Shown piece by piece: positions 1 through 13,370 of a stretch of 32,026 bases of DNA. Source of the DNA: Entrophospora sp. SA101 (lineage: Eukaryota; Glomeromycota; Glomeromycetes; Entrophosporales; Entrophosporaceae); contig CAUDNR010004360.1 of the NCBI GenBank assembly GCA_958430865.1, positions 11,751-43,776 of the forward strand, read 5' to 3'. Position 1 is the stretch's first letter. The number at the start of each line of letters is the position of its first letter. The translations under genes were made by a program, and so were the position numbers. Under the pieces are notes generated by a model. The model was not told the DNA's origin. It ran no database searches and saw only the letters and a list, made by a program, of their open reading frames with translations.

Positions 1-1281
1 TTTTTTTGTAGTGTATAGTATTATATTATATATATAATTAATAGAGAACGCAATTTTCCAGTAGTACTTAGGCTTGGACTCATTGGCAGTGACCTGCGGT
101 CGATTGCTCCTTAGGAATCGCCTCCTTGACAGTGACCAGCTTCAATAATCTCTAATTCGTCTTGGAGTGTCGCTTTCCACTTGTTTGATGTGTAAACAAA
201 TTGGTTAAAAAACTTAAACTGTCATGTACTGTGTGTGCGTGAATGCGCGTGTGAAACTTTTTTAAAATTATTTTTCACTAACGCTTTTAACTTTTTATAT
301 ATTGGTGAAGCGAGAGAGGTGTGAAGTGGTTGTTGTTGTTATTGCATATATTGATGGTGTTATGGTGTGGAGTGATATATTTATGGCGTGGTGATTGAGG
401 AATATGGTTTTGAAGTGATATATCATATATTATATATAACATGATATAAAGGAGTTTTTTTTTTAATGTATATCATAAATTATATATAATGTATGATATA
501 ATGATATTCATTAAAATGATATGATGTTTTGTTATATTATCTTCGAGATAATTTTTCATTATCGAATATATTGACCGTTGTTGTTATTACAAACCGAATA
601 AATTTTTAGCTAGTTTTTATATAATTTATAGGGTATACTCGAAAATTGTTGTAGTTGTTGTTGTTGTTGTTGTTGTTGTTGCTGTTGTTGTTGGTAATAA
701 ACTTTCAATGAAAAAACAAACACAAAGTGAAAAGACTTGGAAGTGAAAGGTCGTGACGTTATAATTCGTTATGTTGTTGAGAGAAATTTAGTTCTTTCTT
801 TCTAAAAAAAAACTTTTTCTCAAAGTCATTAATTATCATTGGCACTAATGTAGTGACGTGCTACTACTTCATACTTTTGTTTATATATTTAGTAGTGTAG
901 TAGTTTTGTGAGATGATGTGTGGGAAGAAGGTTGTAAATTAAAAAAAAATATAAAAATTTTTTTTTAAATTTAACCAAAGTGAAAATTAATTAACATCCT
1001 GGAATCCCTAATAATAACTTGACAATTGTCCATTATTTGAATAAATTTCATTATAATAAATAATATATATATAAATATATATTATATATAAAAAATAAAA
1101 AATATAATAAAAAATAAAATGTTCAAAAAAATTTTTTTGTTTTTTTTTTTTGTTAAGTCAAAGGAAGGAAAAAAGGTAGGAATTATATAGGAGTTGGAGA
1201 AGTTTTTTGTTTACCAAGATTGGTCAAATATAATTAATTATAGTTACTATAATTATATTTGTGTATGTAATGTATGAGTTG
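1..1281. repeat. Inverted repeat arm A (partner 16000-17279)
   Basis: The first 1.28 kb of the window is found again, reverse-complemented, at 16000-17279. The only differences I found are one substitution (T at 1134 against G at 16146) and one base in a poly-T run (12 T at 1140-1151 against 11 A in the partner). A (TTG)9 tract followed by CTG(TTG)3 at about 655-692 has the same repeat number in both arms. The arm starts exactly at the first base of the window, so its true outer limit is unknown. It lies downstream of the Reg1-like gene and contains a GC-richer block at about 50-190. Confidence 0.95.
50..190. other. GC-richer conserved-looking block, function unknown
   Basis: This stretch stands out from its AT-rich surroundings. 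It contains two copies of TTGRCAGTGACC (around 83 and 127), and between them TCCTTAGGA beside its near-complement. Read on plus, a good splice acceptor (AATTTTCCAG, ending about 62) precedes it and a GTAAAC donor-like site follows near 191. All three plus frames contain stops, so it is not one open exon. It could be a non-coding exon, a 5' untranslated region or a structured RNA. I do not recognise it. The same block is present inverted at about 17091-17231. Confidence 0.4.
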
Positions 1282-1599
1282 TATGTATGTATGTATGTAT
1301 GATGTGGAGTTATTTTTGGTTTTTTTTATTGATGACAAATTAGTGTTGATAGATATTATTACGATTATTATGGTGGGGGTGACGATGGTGTTGGTGTGTG
1401 GTGTTGTGCGTATTATTTTATTTAATTAATTATTATTTATTTATTTATTTTTAATTTAATTTTAATTTTAATTTAATTATTTGTTTTACTATTTATTTAT
1501 TTCTATTTTTCCCATTGTGGAAAAAATATAATAAATAATAGTAAAATAAATAAAAAAATAAAATATAAAATAAATTTATTAAAAATAAATAATTAAAAA
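1282..1599. other. AT-rich 3' flank of the Reg1-like gene
   Basis: Low-complexity DNA with GTAT and ATTT repeats and no coding signal. On the minus strand an AATAAA signal (plus-strand TTTATT at 1575-1580) lies 20-25 nt after the Reg1-like stop codon and may serve as its polyadenylation signal. Confidence 0.6.
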
Positions 1600-4373
1600 T
1601 TAAAAAACGGTACTGTTCCATAACATGGAACCGCACCAACTGACCACATCTTTTACATTGGACGCAACATCAACACATCGTTTCACAACTCCTGAATCAT
1701 CTAGTGTTTCAGAATGTTCCACCACGTGGTTTGTTGTTACACCACGATGATGTTTATTGAGTTTTCTATTATTAATTTGTTGCACCGTAGCATTTTTATT
1801 GTTACGACTTTTACTAGAGTTGGTGGAAACTGATTTTTTTTGTTGAGCTGTTGCTACTGGTTTTGGTTGATTTTTGGTGGTGGTGGTGGTTGCAGTAGGA
1901 GAAGAAGATAAGACTGGCATGATGAATTCATCATCATCATCTTCATTGTTATTATTAACTAACAAAGAACCATCTTCACCAAATAATTGAAGTTTACCAG
2001 TTGATTTAACTTGTTCTTTAGCCCGAGCGAATATTTGATGATAATCGTTGCCATTAGCGTTAACTTTGCTATTATCATTGTTGTTGTTGTTGACAATATT
2101 AATAGCGGCAGTTTGATTACTATGATTAGAATAATTATTATTGTTGTTGTTGTTGTTGTTGTATAATTCTTCTTCCATTTTCATGAAGAAAGGGTTGCTC
2201 ATCCGACGTCTTGCAGGAGGTGGTCTGATAGAATAATGAGTAGGAGTGTAGTGAACTTGCTCCAAATTACGACTAAATCTAATAGATTTTTTCTTTTTTG
2301 GTTTTTGTTGTTCCTGCTGATGATAATACTCGGGTGGTGATGACAATTTATCATTACTATTATAATAATAAGCTTTACTGCCATGGCCATAATTACGATT
2401 GTTGAAAATCTTTTCGTAAAATTTATTATCAATAGCAGTCTTATCATTTTTGTTATTGAGCAACATTAATTCACAAGCATAAGAGATCAGATCTTTTAAT
2501 GGATCGTGTTCAACTGGTTTTTTAAGAACTGGTTTCAAGTAAGCAGTTGGTGAATTAGGAATGGAATTGATGTTGGTGGTAGTTGGTGATAAAGGAGGAG
2601 ATGCAAAGGCAGATGAAGGTGGAGATGAAGAAAGGCTACTGCTACCACTAGAAGAGGCACTATTGGATGATGATGATGATGATGATTTAACGTTGATGGA
2701 TTTTGTGAAGCCATCATAAGTTGGAGTAGGTGGACAACAAGTAGCTGGTGGACTACCAACCAATGTTTCGTCGTCATCGTCATCCATGAATGGATCGCTA
2801 TCAGGTTGATAAAGCGGACCAAATAACCAAAGTATATCACACTCCTTTTGCCTAAAATTGTAAAAAAAAATAAAATAAATGATAAATGAATATAGTTAAT
2901 TAAATGATTGAATGTTTTAATTATGCCATATATGTATATATATATATATATATATGTATTAATATATGTAAAAAGCGAGAGAGGGTAATGGAATGGTCGA
3001 ATGGTTTTAAAAATAGGAAAAGTGGAAACAAGAAATTTAAAAATGGAAATAAAGGGTGGGACTGTTTGTTTGACAAAAAAGTAAATAATAATAGTATAAA
3101 AAAAGGAAAGGGGCGGGGAATAGTGACTAATTATTTCTAATTCTAATTATTCTATTTTGGTATATGCGCGTGTGTAACAATAAAAGTGATTTAATTGGTG
3201 TTGTATTTTGTGTGCATTAAATCCATTGGAGTGAATGACCCGCCCAGAATAAAAAAGTGGGAGTTCCCGCCCAAATTGTCAAATTGTCTGATCAAAATCT
3301 AAATTAATTCGGATATACTATTTAAGTCGTCATAAATGTGTCAATGCTATTTATTGTTGTTATTGTGTCTTTTTTTTTCGTATTCCGTTCATTCATCACC
3401 ATTCATTCATTACAAAATTATTTGTTGTGAAACGATCAACAAAATGTCAATTTTTTGTTTTTGCATTAATAAATAAAAATGATGTTTTTTAAAATGAGCG
3501 AATAATTAATTGTGTTTGAGGGAGGAAAGGAGGGTAAATATGTGTCAAATTTGGTAATAATAACTTTCTCCACTAACTAACTATCTCTTCGCCCCCCAAA
3601 AAATATAAAACTTTAAGCCCCAAGAAAATTAAAGTTTGGTTACACGCGTACACACACTTTAATTAATTAATTAATTAAAAAAATTAAAATTAAAATTAAA
3701 ATATATATATATTATGCTATGACTTAAATCTAATTCCATTTACTTAAAAAAAATTTAATATTGTGTAACTGTAAACAAAGATTGATAAATTTTTTTTTTC
3801 ACAAAAAAATTTTAATTAAAGGGATGATGGAAAAAAAAAGGGATCTATAAACCTAAGCTATCTTCTAAATAACCTGATCAGAACAACTTACCATTTCAAG
3901 GTTCTTGGAGACACTAGCTTATTTCCTTTAGCAACTACACCAAGAGTAGGACCCATACGTCTCCATAAAGCATTTTTCATTCGAACTAAACGTTTCTCGT
4001 CGGCTTTTAATGCTGATAATTCTTTTCGTCGTTGTAATTGTTTGCTGATATTTCCTGTGATATTTTTAATAATATTATCATCATTAGCCTTGTTATTATC
4101 ATCATTAGTATGAATAATTGGTAATGATATTGTTGTGGATCTTTTATGTCTCATGTATGAATTTTTAGTTCGTGGTGATGAAGATGATGATAATAATTTT
4201 TCCCGTTGTTCACGTTCTTTTTCTTTTTCATCACGACATTTACGAGCACAAGCATTAAGTTGACTACTAATTTCTTTGTAAGAATAAAGAACATCAGTGT
4301 CAGACCATTGATGAGATTGACCTAAATAGTCAACTGATCGAGTGGCGGATGAGGTGACTGAAGGTTGTTCCAT
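1600..4373 (-). CDS. REG1: Reg1/Reg2-type regulatory subunit of protein phosphatase 1
   Basis: Two exons, 3892-4373 and 1600-2851, are joined by a GTAAGT...TTTTAG intron that splits a Trp codon, giving 577 aa. Residues 13-45 (SVDYLGQ..WSDTDVLYSYKEI) and 127-175 (RLVRMKNALWRR, then SPRTLKWQKECDILWLFGPLY) match the conserved N-terminal block of fungal Reg1/Reg2 proteins. KSIRF at 349-353, followed by SRNLEQVHY, fits an RVxF-type PP1-docking motif and the 'HFN..VEQ' element of this family. The C-terminal VASNVKDVVSWCGSMLW resembles the family's terminal 'NTAKDIAHVIW' segment. Between them lie Ser, Asn and Asp runs. In yeast Reg1 targets Glc7 to Snf1 and other substrates; that role here is inferred. 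Orthology to REG1 rather than REG2 cannot be decided. The intron is about ten times longer than others in the window. Part of the gene is duplicated at 14163-16004. Confidence 0.85.
2095..3936. repeat. Direct repeat copy 1 (partner 14163-16004)
   Basis: This covers the 5' part of Reg1-like exon 2, the whole intron and the last 45 nt of exon 1. It recurs at a constant offset of 12,068 bp with no indel. The one substitution I found is T2132 against G14200, which changes Tyr to Ser beside the poly-Asn run. Confidence 0.95.
2852..3891 (-). other. Long intron of the Reg1-like gene
   Basis: This 1,040-bp intron has consensus ends. It contains (AT)n at 2936-2955, two GC-box/E2F-like elements (ACCCGCCC near 3238 and GTTCCCGCCC at 3263-3272), an ACGCGT (MCB-like) hexamer at 3644-3649 and an (ATTA)n run near 3660. 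No conserved coding sequence is visible. Motifs of this length also occur by chance, so regulatory function is only a possibility. Confidence 0.7.
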
Positions 4374-6670
4374 TATTATATTATTTAGTTGTTGGAAACG
4401 TTGATGATATTAATGTTATTATATTATAAATTATTATAATAATAAATTAAATTATTATTTATTAAAAGGAAATAATAATTTCTGTTTTTTTTATTTAAAA
4501 AAAAGATTTTTTTTTTTTGACAATGAAAAAGTTGGGAAATTGAAACTCTTTTTATATAAAAAGTGAATTTGAAATTTATAATATATATATATATATTATT
4601 ATATTATATATTATAAATAATAAAAGCGTTGTTTGTTATTATTTCTTTACTTTTAAAGAAATTTAAGAGAGATTAAATATTTACAGAAGTTATGTATAAA
4701 AAAAATAGGTTTGTTTTAAAAAAACTCAGGAGAATTTATTTCCCGAAAAAAGGTGATTTATACAGAGTGTTGTTGTAGTTGTTGTGGAGTTGCGTATATA
4801 TATATAATAATGATTATATATATATATATAAAGAATAAAGGCAAGTTTTAAGATTTACAAAGAATTAGATTAGATAGAAGAATAATTTTATTTGCTAGTT
4901 ATTATTATTATTGTTATATTAGTAATAATAATAATATATAAAAAAGGTTTTCATTAAATTTTTCTGATGTTGTTTTGAAAAGAAACTGTTGTTTTTTCTT
5001 TTTTTTTTTTAAAAAAATTAAAATAAAATCAAAATTAAAATATTATTATTTAAAATTATTAAGATATTAAAATTATTATTATTATTGATTGTTGTTATAT
5101 TATATTACAATTCGTTCGTTATTAAAAAAATTTAAATTTTTTTAATTTGTGTGTTTATTAAAGAAAAAAAGAAAATTTTGGAATGAAGCCTTTTTTTATA
5201 AATAAATTTTTTTATATCCTATATTTTTTTTTAAATTAATACTTTGCAAAAAAAACTTTATTTCAAAATGATAAATAAATAAATAATGTTTACTTACTTT
5301 AAGTAATATTAGCTAATATATTATTTTTATACTAATACACTTGTAATATAAAAAAATTTTTTTTAAATGTGGCATATAAATAAAAATTTTTTTAAACACG
5401 GTTTTTTTTTTTAAAAAAAAACTTTGGGGAAATTTATTATTGCTATCACTGTTATTTATTTTTATTTATTTAAAATTATTATTATTGTAAAAATAAAATA
5501 AGTAATCCAAAATAGAAAAATCAAATTTATAATAATAATTATAGCCATAAAATAATTTAAGCTGTATAGTTAGTTGTTTATAAATATATATACAGTTTAT
5601 TTATTTATAGCAGGGGAGGTACGTGTGGTGGAGGAGGGAATGATCTTTAAGGAGGAGATTTATTATAATTATTATAATTATTTAATTAGCGATGACGATT
5701 AAAATAAATTTCTTTTTGCCCTACTAATTGCTTTACTACCTTGCTGTCTTGTAACATTGATTTTGATTTGATTTTGATTTGATTTGATTTTGTTTGATCG
5801 ATTAAATTGGCTGATTATAATAATATAATAAATATAATAATAATAGTAATAGTAATATTAATAATAGCAATAATAGTAATCTATAAAATGATGAGTAACA
5901 ACGAGTTGATTTTGATTAATTGATCGAATAACAAAAATAAATGGTCAAATGATCAAAGCAACAAGAGTAATTGGTAATCAACGAATAAGAATCACGAAGA
6001 ATCGATGGAGAGAAAAAGAAAGATTTATACATATTAGAGAGAAAGAGTATTAGGGGTCCTCGAGATAAATAAACACAAAACACTGAGAAACCCTTGGGGC
6101 AAAAAAAGGAAAAAAAAATAAATTTAATTAGATGTGGAAACTGCAGGGTAAAATTAAAAATTGTGAACTGTGTGAATCAATTAGATGAAAAAAAACTCCA
6201 CAACAACAAAGCCAGGGATTGACTATAGAGGATTAAGAGAAAGAGAGAGTGTGTGAAACACGAATGAGAGAAACAAAGGTCAGGAGGAGCGAATGTTTTT
6301 TTTGCAAAATAAACAAATATATATAATAAATAAGACATACGTGTATATATGTGTATATATATATATATATATATGCGTGTGTTAATGTTTGTTTATTCTT
6401 TACTTTACAAATGTACAAAGTTCATGTTTAAAATATACGTATACATACATGTATGTATGTATGTATGTTTGTTGTTATAAAAAACATTTTAAAATAAAAA
6501 ATTTAAAAAAGAAATTTATAATCATTTTTAAAAATAACGCGATTGGTTTGTGTAGTTAATTAACAAACGAGCTAACGAACCATCGGAAGTGAGATGCCTA
6601 TTTCCCTTGTGTGGGAATTGATAAGCTAGACTAAACAACTAAAAATAGGTTAATACAAAAAAAAATAAAA

Positions 6671-6688
6671 ATCAATCGATCGATTGAT
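6671..6688. repeat. 18-bp perfect palindrome
   Basis: ATCAATCGATCGATTGAT is its own reverse complement. It sits in AT-rich intergenic DNA about 250 bp from a second perfect palindrome. Confidence 0.7.
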
Positions 6689-6895
6689 AAATCTTACGCG
6701 TTAAAAAAACCAAGAATAATAAATAACAACATGAAAAAATAAAAATCAATTTATTATTATTAACCTACTACAATTTTATTTTATTTTGAATAATTGCAAT
6801 TGCATGAAATTTTTCAATTTTTTTTTGGCCTGGATATTAGCGAAAGAAAATTGGCACTTAATGGCATGATAAGAAATAGTGATGCGGTAGAATAA

Positions 6896-6935
<40 letters not shown>

Positions 6936-6955
6936 AATTGATTGATCAATCAATT
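6936..6955. repeat. 20-bp perfect palindrome
   Basis: AATTGATTGATCAATCAATT is its own reverse complement. It lies directly after a long (AT)n tract (6899-6929). Both may simply be low-complexity DNA. Confidence 0.7.
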
Positions 6956-8200
6956 AATTAATTAGTGTAGTATAATTAATGAATGAATTGATTGGGATAG
7001 TTGTTTACAGACTTTTTAAAAACGCAATTCACCGATAAACCATCACTATAGCATAAATGAAAATCTAATCTCTATATATTAATGTACACACATACGCATA
7101 CACACACATATATGAATGTGCGCCTACCAGTAAATATTATGATGATGATGAATCGAATTTTCCTAGTTTCGTTTAATTATAGTATTAGTTTCCCTAATTA
7201 TTTATTAGACTTAGCAAATAGGTTTTCTAATTTAAATAAGATTTCGTCATATAGATATAAATAAAAAAAAACTTTATTTAACCGTAAGCCAATCGCTACT
7301 TCTAAAACCTGGAAAAATTATTTTATTTTATTATTCAAATTTTTATATTTTGTGTAAAAATAAATAAACAAAGCAAAATTTAAATTTTTTGTATGTAAAA
7401 AAAAAAAAAAATCAAATTTTATTTTATCTCCTAATTTTTTTTAACTTTCTTTAAAATATAATGAATGTCAAACGATGTCCTGTATTAGACTGGTTTTTTA
7501 TTATTTATATAGGATAAATCATTGCAAATTTTTTTTTGAATATATAAAAAAGAATATATATTTAACTATATTAGCATTAGATGCACATACATTACATTGT
7601 GCATACATATTTGTTTTTATATACTATTTTTTGACAAGAGGTGTCAAGGAACAGAGGAATAATGGTGTGAGTAATGATGATGATAGTGACGATGATGGAT
7701 GAATGAAGATGATGAAGGATGAATGAAGGTGAAAATGAATGATAATGGCGTGATTTTTATAACGTACGTAAAGGAAATATGTGAGATTTGAGAAACCAAT
7801 GCAAACCAAGCAATAGGATATAATTAGTTAAGTTAATTAATTAGCCAAATATTATTTTATTATTAAGTAATAGGCGGCAGCATCAATAATATTTTAATGT
7901 TTTGCTTCATTAATTACTATCACCGTCATTATTTGTCATTGTTATATTTTTTGTTTTTGTGTTTCGGTTCGATTTTCTAAATGACGATGACAATTATGTT
8001 GGAGGAAGATTAAGAGAAAGAGCGAAATAACATATAATATTTACTAAATTTAAAAATCATCATCAAAATAATGATAAAATTATATAATAAAAATAAATAA
8101 TAATAATAAAAATAAAAGCCGCCGTCGTCGTATTTTGAACGCCAAAGAAGATTCTCAAAATTTGTTTATTATATATATATATATATATATATAAATATAT

Positions 8201-8310
8201 AACAAATAACAAATAACAAATAACAAATAACAAATAACAGAACTCTTTAATTACACAGATGTATATAATTAATTACATTACATTCTATTCCATTCCATTC
8301 CATTCCATTA
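8201..8310. repeat. Heptamer (AACAAAT)5 and pentamer (ATTCC)n tandem repeats
   Basis: Five exact AACAAAT units begin at 8201, directly after an (AT)n tract. About 45 bp later comes a run of CATTC/ATTCC units at 8281-8309. Both are microsatellites with unusual unit lengths. Confidence 0.85.
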
Positions 8311-8391
8311 TTATTTTAGTTTTTTTCCCAGGCTGAATAAATAAAATAAAAATAAAGATAAATTTTTTTTCCTTTCTATGTACTTTATCAG

Positions 8392-8393
<2 letters not shown>

Positions 8394-8430
<37 letters not shown>
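8394..8430. repeat. (AT)n microsatellite
   Basis: An uninterrupted AT dinucleotide tract. Similar tracts occur at 6899-6929 and 8170-8193. About 80 bp later, at 8511-8530, is a short (AATTTC)n hexamer run. Confidence 0.85.
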
Positions 8431-8431
<1 letters not shown>

Positions 8432-9685
8432 TTATTTATTCCGAATTTCCGACATACATAATGCACACACACATACAAATAAGTGTTAACACAAACAACC
8501 CACCAATCTCAATTTCAATTTCAATTTCAATTGAACAATGAATTAATTATTTTTTATTTGGTTTATTTCACTGTTTTCCAAATTTGACAAAAAATCTGAT
8601 AATATCCCTATATAACTGTTACAAAAAAAACCAAAAATTGATTTAAACTTATCTTTTTTTTTATTTTTATAAAAAAGGAAGATTACAGGAACAATTAAAA
8701 TATAATAATAATAAATAATAATAATAATAATAATGTAATGATATATTGTCTGTTATTTATATTAATCTAGTTAGTCACCGAATAACAATGATGAATTAAC
8801 GATATTAATAAGATGAAGAAGATCTTTGTTTAATCTCCCGCTTTTGTCAATTGCTTTCTTTTTTTCTTTACCCTAACCACAACAAAATATAAGTAATAAA
8901 AAACTTGTGTATTTTGTGAATTTGTTTTTTATTCCACGAATCCAACTCGTGACATAACTAACTAACAATCATTACAATGATTCGTTATTATTAGTAGAAA
9001 GAGAGGGAGGAAGGGAGGGAGAAAGAGAAAGCACACACCTGAAAAAATAGCAGTAATTAATGGTGGCGGGCTGGCTAAATATTTTGATTGGTCAATAAAT
9101 AATTATTATAATTCTTTTGGGGGTCCCAGGATTATATTTTACCAAATTTTTTATTTTAAAACACAAATTTACCAAATATGTCCACTAGATCGTTTCAAAT
9201 TTCCAAATTTGTATAACGGGCGGTTGTGTTATTATAGGAAATAATAAAAAAATTTTTGCGTAAATAAATGATTATTTATTTTTTTTTTGTGTAAAGAAAA
9301 AATTTTAATGATACTTTTAAAGTATCAACAATATCATATCATATCATCATCAATTTTATCAAGGTACAACATTGACTCAGTTACCACTCAGTTATGACAA
9401 GCTAAAGAATCTAAAAAAAAAATAAACAAACAAAAAAAAATAATAATAAACACATATCACCTGAACAAAATAAGAATTGATGGCACAAGAAATGTTACAC
9501 CAAAAAATCTAAATGTGCCTAGCCGCCTAATTAAATTTTAAGGCTAGTTTAACCTAATTTATTTATACATACACCTGATCATAGTGTCTGATGATTATTA
9601 GAATATATGTAAATGTGATTGATTATTTATGTTGCATTTTTTTTTTACGCGAATTACAAAATGTCATAGTAAATAAATCATCGAT

Positions 9686-9903
9686 CGTTCAGTCAGTCGT
9701 TCAGTCAGTCAGTCAGTTAATCAATCAATCAATTATAGTTTACTTATTTATTACTTTAACTATAATTTATTTGCAATTTACAAATTCTAGAGCTTTTTCG
9801 TACTGCATTAAAAGAAATCGAAAAGAAGTAAGAGCGTTATAAAAAAGAGACAAAGGTAAACAAAGTCACATTTATATTTATATTTATATTTATATTTATA
9901 TTT
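9686..9903. repeat. (CAGT)n, (CAAT)n and (TTTATA)n short tandem repeats
   Basis: CAGT units at about 9690-9717 run into CAAT units to about 9733. A TTTATA hexamer array follows at about 9870-9903. Nothing coding is visible around them. Confidence 0.8.
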
Positions 9904-12900
9904 GCAGGTACATAATAATAAAAATAAAACGAGAGAGAAAGAGACAGAGATAGATAACACATATTTATTTTATATTTACACGTAATAGTTATCAACATCA
10001 ACAATAATAATAAATCTTTATTATTATTTATTCGTTTTTTTTTTTTTTTTTTTTTGTGCGAAAAACAAATCAAAAACAACTTGTTTATATTGTTTTGTCA
10101 AAATGTCAAATATCATTTTCCTTTCTAATCAGAATAATAGTAGCATACACGTACAAATGTAGTTAGACATTTTCAATTAGCAATAATAGCAATAAATAAT
10201 ATTAGATAAATTCTATGTGACTCTTGGATTAATTGTTTTTAATTATGGAGAAGGTCAAAATTTTCAAGACTTTTTCTTTCTCTCCGATTAATTTCTTTAA
10301 TTCCTCCTCACACGTAATTAATATTTCTTCCATCGTCTTTCTTATTATTTAATCAAACACGAGCAATAAATTATGCGTACGTAATTAAAATAAAATGATT
10401 TTGTTTTGTTCTTATAAGGAAAATCAATAACAACAATAATAACAAAAAATAAATTTTGTATTCATTTTTTTTTAAATCACAAAAAAAATTTTTTTATTAT
10501 AATTTAAGAAAGGGAAAAAATTGAGGGTTACAAAACAAAAAATATTTTTACCGAATTAATTAGCACTAGTACTAGTATTAGATTGAATTGTAATTTTTGG
10601 TTTCATTAATAAAAAATGGCGTTGAGGTGAAAATTAAAAATCTTTATATAAATTTCTATCTTCGTCCTTGTCGTCGTCTTTGTTTCGCAGCCGTTTAATC
10701 TTTTTATATTACGTATTCCAGTAATTGGTAATGGTGTTAATCAGCGTTAGCATATAGCAATTCGTAATAGAATAATAAATCAATAATAAAAATAGCAATT
10801 CATAGTTATCTCGCTCGGCTAGTTTTAATGGTTGCTGATTTTTTTATTTTTATTTTTATTTACGTGTTTCAAAAATAATTGTTCTTCTTTCTACATATCA
10901 ATATGTAACAATGACAACAACAACAAAGATTAATATATCTCTATTACTATCGTTTTTTCTTTGCAAAAAATTAACCTAAAAAATTATTTCATAAATAACA
11001 ATATATATTATATATTATATATTATATTAAAGTAAAATTGATTGTATATATTTATTTGTATTTTTTATTTGAATGGTTAAAGTTTCGGTGGGGTAAAAAA
11101 CATGTAGAATAAAAAATAAGTTATTTATTTGCAAAATTTAGAAATAAAAGTGTTACAAATTGTTTTAAAGTTGTGTAGCAAGGAAAAACCGGCAAATTGC
11201 GATTACGAAAAAAAATGTATAGATCTCAAAGGAAATTTTTATAAAAGGTTATTATTTTTTTTAGGCGTTAAATGCTACTACTATGTTATTATTTTCTATA
11301 TAATAATAATAAAAGAATTTTCTCTCTCCCTCCCTTTTACCATAATAATAATATAAATACGGATACAACATGTATCATATGTACACAATCACTTTTTGAC
11401 AGTTGTTTTTTTTACCTGTTATATATTTATTGATTCACGATAACTGCAAAGCCAATGCCACAACCATTTCAAGAATATTTATACCTGATAAATAAATATT
11501 AATAATTTATAAAAGAAACACGCGACTTTGTCACCTTTATCACTCGTATATAATTTGATTGGTTGTTGAATTGGTAAATCAAATCAACTACAAAAAATTG
11601 TGATTTCTCTTTCTCTCATAAAACGTACATACAGTGTGTATGTATGTATGCGTAAAGTATGCAAAGTACATCATCATAATCGCCATCAACATATCTTATT
11701 TCATATATTAGGAAATATAATTTATTTATAATAATAAAACGGATAATTTTCTTGATTATTAATTATTATTGTATGCAAGCAAAAAAAATGTTTCGTAAAT
11801 ATAATCGCGCCTTTCTAACCAAAAATTTTAATTAGCATTCAGGTATTTATTGTATATATAGTTTAATCAGCCGTGTTATTACGATATTTAAAATTGGCAT
11901 TTAATTAAGCGTTGTTGGCTTAGTATTGATTGATTGAATGAAATATATGGCCCAAAAAATTATTACAGCTTTGATTGATTAGCTTATTCCCCGACTCGCC
12001 ATCATTAACCCGGTCCATTAATAATACTGACAACAGCTAACTATAATATTTACTAATTTACCTATAAATAGGCATATAGATTATGATAAATATTTAACAA
12101 GCTAACAAGTTAAATAAGTAATGAATTCAAAAAAAAAAAAATTTTTTTTTTTTAAAAAATCAATTGATTGGATTCAACTTTAATTAATTAAAAAGATAGG
12201 AAAACTTGCTTATTAACAAGATTGGATTATTTATTATTTATATATATTTACATAAAAATTTTTTATCTATCTAAGATACATACTGTATTCATTTTCTTGT
12301 ATATATATTATATATACATACACATATATATATATATGAAATGGGTTACATTCGATCAATGCCTTCTTCCTTCATGTAAAATTTACGTAATCATTGGCAC
12401 CTACCACATTACCATTATCTCATTATTATTACTCAGGTCTGACCGGGTTGTTTCGTCGCACTACATTTTTATACCATATATATATAGCATTTATATGTAG
12501 AATGATGATTACTATTCAATATTCTCCGTAACAAATCATTGACAGTCAGTCAGACATACACAGGTCATCCATAATTCATTGTTAATTGTCTATCAATTTT
12601 TTATAACATTTAAAAAAAAGAAGAAAAATTTCAAGAGAGAGCGTGTGTGTGTGAATGAGAGAGAGAAAGAGAGAGAGAGAAAGCGCGTGGGAGATAAAAA
12701 TAAAATAAACCACATGATCTTTACGAGAAAAATCTAGATATATTAATATGAGTTAGTCATTAATATGTTTTGACAAATTCTAATCGATAAAACCAGATTT
12801 ATAATAGTTTCTAAAAAAATTAAAGAAAACCAATTATAATGTGTGTATGTGTGTGTGTGAAGAAGTTTAAGGGTTGACGATGATGGTTGATGATGGTAAT

Positions 12901-13305
12901 TAGTAATTGATGATAAACTGGTAATATTGTAATTGGCAAAGAAGAAGTGAGAATATCCAAGTTAAATAAAAATTTCTTTAACTTATTTCTTTATAATTCA
13001 AGTTTTCAACAAGTTTTATTTAATTTTTGAAAGAAATAAAAGGGGGTCTGGGCTTAATTAAATTATTATTTTGTAAATCCTCCTCGATGATCTGTTTATT
13101 TTATTTGTATCAATTAATTGAATTAATTAATTGCTAGCTCAATGAATCTTTAATTGATGATGCATGTATATTATTATATATATTATATTATTTTGTGTTG
13201 GTTTTGTTCAAAAGAAAGAAATAAATAATAAAATAATAAAAACTTTTCAAATGTTTTTCAAAATATATATTTTCGTTCTTTCGTTCGTTTATTCGTTTAT
13301 TCGTT

Positions 13306-13370
13306 CATTCATCCATTCATCCATTCATCCATTCATCCATTCATCCATCCATCCATCCATCAATCAATTA
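13306..13370. repeat. (ATTCATCC)n octamer repeat grading into (ATCC)n and (ATCA)n
   Basis: Four to five ATTCATCC units are followed by ATCC and then CAAT units. A (CGTT)n-like run directly precedes it. Confidence 0.85.

Noticed and set aside
60..150. Possible DNA-glycosylase-like exon (reading LGLDSLAVTCGRLLL)
   Set aside because: The similarity is short and vague, the frame stops soon after, and no following conserved block is found in any frame.
2904..3140. 78-codon plus-strand frame (repeated at 14972-15208)
   Set aside because: It lies wholly inside the Reg1-like intron, runs through an (AT)n tract and has no protein-like conservation. It appears twice only because the DNA is duplicated.
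7950..7980. tRNA B-box-like GGTTCGATTTT
   Set aside because: No matching A box, acceptor stem or cloverleaf around it. No tRNA gene was found elsewhere by eye.
8201..8240. CRISPR-like regular repeats
   Set aside because: Contiguous heptamers without spacers, in a eukaryotic genome: a microsatellite.
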